A DNA stretch of 64,000 nucleotides, from NCBI GenBank assembly GCA_019459485.1, contig JAIBEZ010000011.1, positions 1 to 64,000 of the forward strand, read 5' to 3'. A program made the position numbers and the translations under genes. Positions 61,722-64,000 of the stretch are shown piece after piece. A model generated the notes under the pieces. It saw only the letters and a list, made by a program, of their open reading frames with translations. It was not told where the DNA came from and made no database searches. The stretch's first letter is position 1, and each line of letters begins with the position of its first letter. Source of the DNA: Prolixibacteraceae bacterium (GTDB lineage: Bacteria > Bacteroidota > Bacteroidia > Bacteroidales > Prolixibacteraceae).

Positions 61722-63710
61722 ATGACAAATAAAAAGCCCGAATTATTGGCTCCCGTTGGAAATGCCGAATCGTTTTATGCCGCCTTAAACGGAGGTGCTG
61801 ATGCTGTTTTTATGGGACTTGAGGAGTTTAACGCACGCGGAAGGGCCAGCAACTTTACCCGACCAATGCTTCAGCTTGCGGTTAGTAAAGCGCATGAAAA
61901 AGATGTCAAAGTTTACATTACCCTCAATACGCTGATAAAGAACAAGGAAGTTGATCAACTGATCGATGTCTTGTCATTTCTGAATTCGCTGCGAGTTGAT
62001 GCGGTTATCATTCAGGATTGGGGCGTTTATTTTATTGCACGAAAGTTTTTCCCAAAATTGGTTCTTCACGCAAGCACCCAAATGGGCAACCACAATTCGG
62101 TGGGCGTAAATTTCGCGGCTTCGAAGGGAATCGTGCGTACTGTTCTGGCACGCGAATTAACAATGCCTGAACTTGAAAAGATTGCAAAGGAAAGCAAGGC
62201 CGAACTCGAATTGTTTGTGCATGGCGCTTTGTGTTATTCTTTCTCCGGAATGTGCCTTTTTAGCAGTTATGCCGGTGGACAGGGCGCGAACCGGGGATTG
62301 TGCAAACAAAGTTGCCGCCGTTTGTATCAGGACGGGGAGGAGCAGCACGCGCTTTTTAGCCTGAAGGACAATCAGCAGCTCAGTAACCTGCAAAAAATTG
62401 TGGATATCGGAATTCATTCGTTGAAAATTGAAGGCCGGATGAAATCTGCCGATTATGTATTTCAGGTTTGCAAAGCATATCGGATTGCGTTGGACAATCC
62501 TGAAAAAATTGCGCAAGCTGCCGAAATGCTTGAATCTGATACAGGGCGTGAAAAAACCTCCTACTTTTTGGGTGGCGATATCAGCGACGGAATTACAGAT
62601 GATCCTTCAACCGGAAAACTGATCGGGAAAATTGATGAAGTGACAAAAAATACAATTTCATTTCAAAGCAGCTTACCGCTTGGCGATGGTTATCGTTTGC
62701 GCATCAGAACTAAAAATGAGGATGATCAGTTGTACGTGAAAGTGGAGAATTTTAAACTGGTCGGAAATCTTTACCATATACCAACTGATTTGGCCGGAAA
62801 AATCAAAAAGGGCGATGATGTGTTGTTGGTCAGGCTGAAGACTCAAAGTTTTTCGTCACGGTTAGGAAATGTGAATACTTTGCCTGAATTGAAAAAGCAA
62901 TTTGTAAACAAGAATGAGATTAGGAGTAGCATCAACTTTTCGGGAAAACCACAACAATCAATGCTGCTGGTTCGTGTCGGTAGCCCGGAGTGGATTGCAA
63001 AACTTCGTTTCGAAGATTACGATGCAGTAATTCTTTCGTATAAAAAATCCGATTGGGAAAACTTTGATCCGAATGTCACTTTACTTCAGACGAACCGCCA
63101 AAAAATTCGCATCGAATTTCCCAAGTTTATTTCTGAAAATAACCTTGAATTTTACCGGAATCTGGCTGAAAGATTGGCCGCTTCAGGATTTAACCAGTTT
63201 TTCATTAGTCATTTGTCACAGAAATTGCTGCTTCCAAAAGGTGTGAAAGTTAGTTGCAACGAGAATGTGTATGTATTGAACGATGCGGCTGCAAAGGCTT
63301 TAAACGATGAACAAATCAGTGATTTTATTTATCCGCAGGAAAATGATCTGGAAAATTTGTTGTCGATGAAAAACCGGCAGGGGATTGTTCCGCTGTATTT
63401 TTATCCGGAGTTGTTTTATTCGCGCATGCCGGTCAAGTCGCATCAGGAATCAAAAATGTTTGCCGACGAGAACAACAAAAAATTCAGGATTGCAGTTAAG
63501 GATGGAATTACGATTGTTTACCCTACCATTCCGGTTGCTTTGTTTCATTACCGCAATCAGTTGGAGATAAGTGGTTTCAACCGGTTTCTGATTGATTATT
63601 CAGGAGAAATAATTACAGCAAATGTGGTAAAGCGAATTCTGAAGAAGTTCATTAATTCCGAGTCTGTTCAGCCGTCCACAAGTTTTAACTTTAAGCTGGG
63701 ACTAAAATAG
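61722..63710 (+). CDS. U32-family peptidase/RNA-modification protein
   Basis: The 662-residue product starts PELLAPVGNAESFYAALNGGADAVFMG, typical of U32 proteins. The signature block FVHGALCYSFSGMCLFSSYAGGQGANRGLC(K)QSCR has the cysteines proposed to bind an Fe-S cluster. LKIEGRMKSADYV follows, then a C-terminal extension (about 300-660) of the DUF3656 type. Characterised relatives (RlhA, TrhP) hydroxylate rRNA or tRNA; others are called collagenases. Which activity applies here is not decided; RNA hydroxylation is the better-supported general role. Confidence 0.9.
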   Translation: MTNKKPELLAPVGNAESFYAALNGGADAVFMGLEEFNARGRASNFTRPMLQLAVSKAHEKDVKVYITLNTLIKNKEVDQLIDVLSFLNSLRVDAVIIQDWGVYFIARKFFPKLVLHASTQMGNHNSVGVNFAASKGIVRTVLARELTMPELEKIAKESKAELELFVHGALCYSFSGMCLFSSYAGGQGANRGLCKQSCRRLYQDGEEQHALFSLKDNQQLSNLQKIVDIGIHSLKIEGRMKSADYVFQVCKAYRIALDNPEKIAQAAEMLESDTGREKTSYFLGGDISDGITDDPSTGKLIGKIDEVTKNTISFQSSLPLGDGYRLRIRTKNEDDQLYVKVENFKLVGNLYHIPTDLAGKIKKGDDVLLVRLKTQSFSSRLGNVNTLPELKKQFVNKNEIRSSINFSGKPQQSMLLVRVGSPEWIAKLRFEDYDAVILSYKKSDWENFDPNVTLLQTNRQKIRIEFPKFISENNLEFYRNLAERLAASGFNQFFISHLSQKLLLPKGVKVSCNENVYVLNDAAAKALNDEQISDFIYPQENDLENLLSMKNRQGIVPLYFYPELFYSRMPVKSHQESKMFADENNKKFRIAVKDGITIVYPTIPVALFHYRNQLEISGFNRFLIDYSGEIITANVVKRILKKFINSESVQPSTSFNFKLGLK

Positions 63711-63713
63711 TCG

Positions 63714-63762
63714 CAGTGTTCAGTCTCAGTTGGCAGTATGCCTTTCTGAACACTGAACACTG
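63714..63762. terminator. Inverted repeat between convergent U32 and rho genes
   Basis: CAGTGTTCAG (63714-63723) pairs perfectly with CTGAACACTG (63746-63755). A second CTGAACACTG follows at 63753-63762, overlapping the first by three bases. There is no T-run. The AACACTG words resemble short dispersed intergenic repeats. Confidence 0.5.
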
Positions 63763-63774
63763 TGACTGAATATT

Positions 63775-64000
63775 TTATCCGTCATTCATTGAAATCAGGA
63801 ATTCTTCAATCGAATCGGTTCTCATGATTCTTGTTTTTAGGAATTCCATTGCTTCATTCGAGTTCATATCGCCAAGGAAATTTCGCAAGATATAGATTTT
63901 ATCGAGTACACTTTTCGTCATCAATAAATCTTCACGGCGGGTGCTCGATGCATTGATATCGACAGCAGGGAAAATACGTTTGTTCGACAATTTCCGGTCG
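63775..64000 (-). CDS. rho: Transcription termination factor Rho, C-terminal end (5' part outside the window)
   Basis: The last 75 codons are visible: LSNKRIFPAVDINASSTRREDLLM, then LRNFLGDMNSNEAMEFLKTRIMRT and IEEFLISMN. These correspond to the end of the Rho ATPase domain, including the IFPAVDI(N)xSxTR(R/K)E segment. Rho is the hexameric helicase for factor-dependent termination. The gene continues beyond the right edge. Confidence 0.95.
   Translation of the reverse strand, partial: DRKLSNKRIFPAVDINASSTRREDLLMTKSVLDKIYILRNFLGDMNSNEAMEFLKTRIMRTDSIEEFLISMNDG

Overview
The window looks like chromosome from a member of the Bacteroidota, most plausibly of the Marinilabiliales/Prolixibacteraceae type. 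The evidence is Bacteroidota-style promoter boxes (TAnnTTTG), C-terminal domains of the type IX secretion (T9SS) kind, a DUF6089-UppS-BamA-Skp-Skp-MurI envelope cluster, a single-chain pyruvate:ferredoxin oxidoreductase that implies fermentative or anaerobic metabolism, and several exported glycosidases. This assignment is inference; no rRNA or marker phylogeny is available here.

Layout. 1-9.3 kb: the 3' end of a CstA-type transporter, an exported GH42 glycosidase, a double AHSA1 (SRPBCC) protein, a small membrane protein, a decayed gene, a GT39-type membrane glycosyltransferase, and an AbgT transporter operonic with a fused acetyltransferase/carbon-nitrogen hydrolase. 9.6-14.8 kb: homoserine dehydrogenase, then a small two-gene cassette bracketed by two near-identical 48-bp terminators, then a BlaI/BlaR1-like regulatory pair with two clear operators, one lying exactly in the promoter spacer. 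15-21.4 kb: a UPF0316 membrane protein, a YpfJ-type zinc peptidase, release factor 3, an exported class-I glutamine-amidotransferase-like protein, and a GH16-fold protein with a degenerate catalytic motif followed by a lone PAS protein.

21.5-34.3 kb is an integrated mobile island. A perfect 66-bp direct repeat (21513-21578 and 34281-34346) is the 3' part of an intact tRNA-Leu(CAG) gene at the right end. The island carries a tyrosine integrase, a RadC-like protein, a lipoprotein, a type I restriction-modification operon (hsdM-hsdS-KAP NTPase-hsdR) with its own promoter, and an unusual SF2-like helicase whose P-loop lacks the lysine, coupled to a small ribbon-helix-helix-like protein. Paired ATGTTTCCA motifs with 11-bp spacing sit at both ends and look like integrase arm sites. 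No relaxase or conjugation genes are visible, so it reads as a defence island that may be non-self-transmissible.

34.6-42 kb: a class I isoprenoid-synthase-like protein, GH51 arabinofuranosidase, a Gfo/Idh/MocA oxidoreductase, 4-alpha-glucanotransferase, an alpha/beta hydrolase and PdxJ. 42-50.3 kb: the envelope-biogenesis cluster (CBS protein, NAD kinase, DUF6089, UppS, BamA, two Skp/OmpH proteins, glutamate racemase). 50.4-64 kb: a sugar-phosphate-isomerase-like gene broken by one in-frame stop, a fasciclin/T9SS protein, a histidine kinase, a class IV aminotransferase, a lipoprotein/NIPSNAP pair, PFOR, an AAA ATPase with an altered Walker B box, a methyltransferase, a U32 peptidase-family protein and the 3' end of rho.

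All functional calls rest on reading motifs and family resemblance by eye; no search was run.
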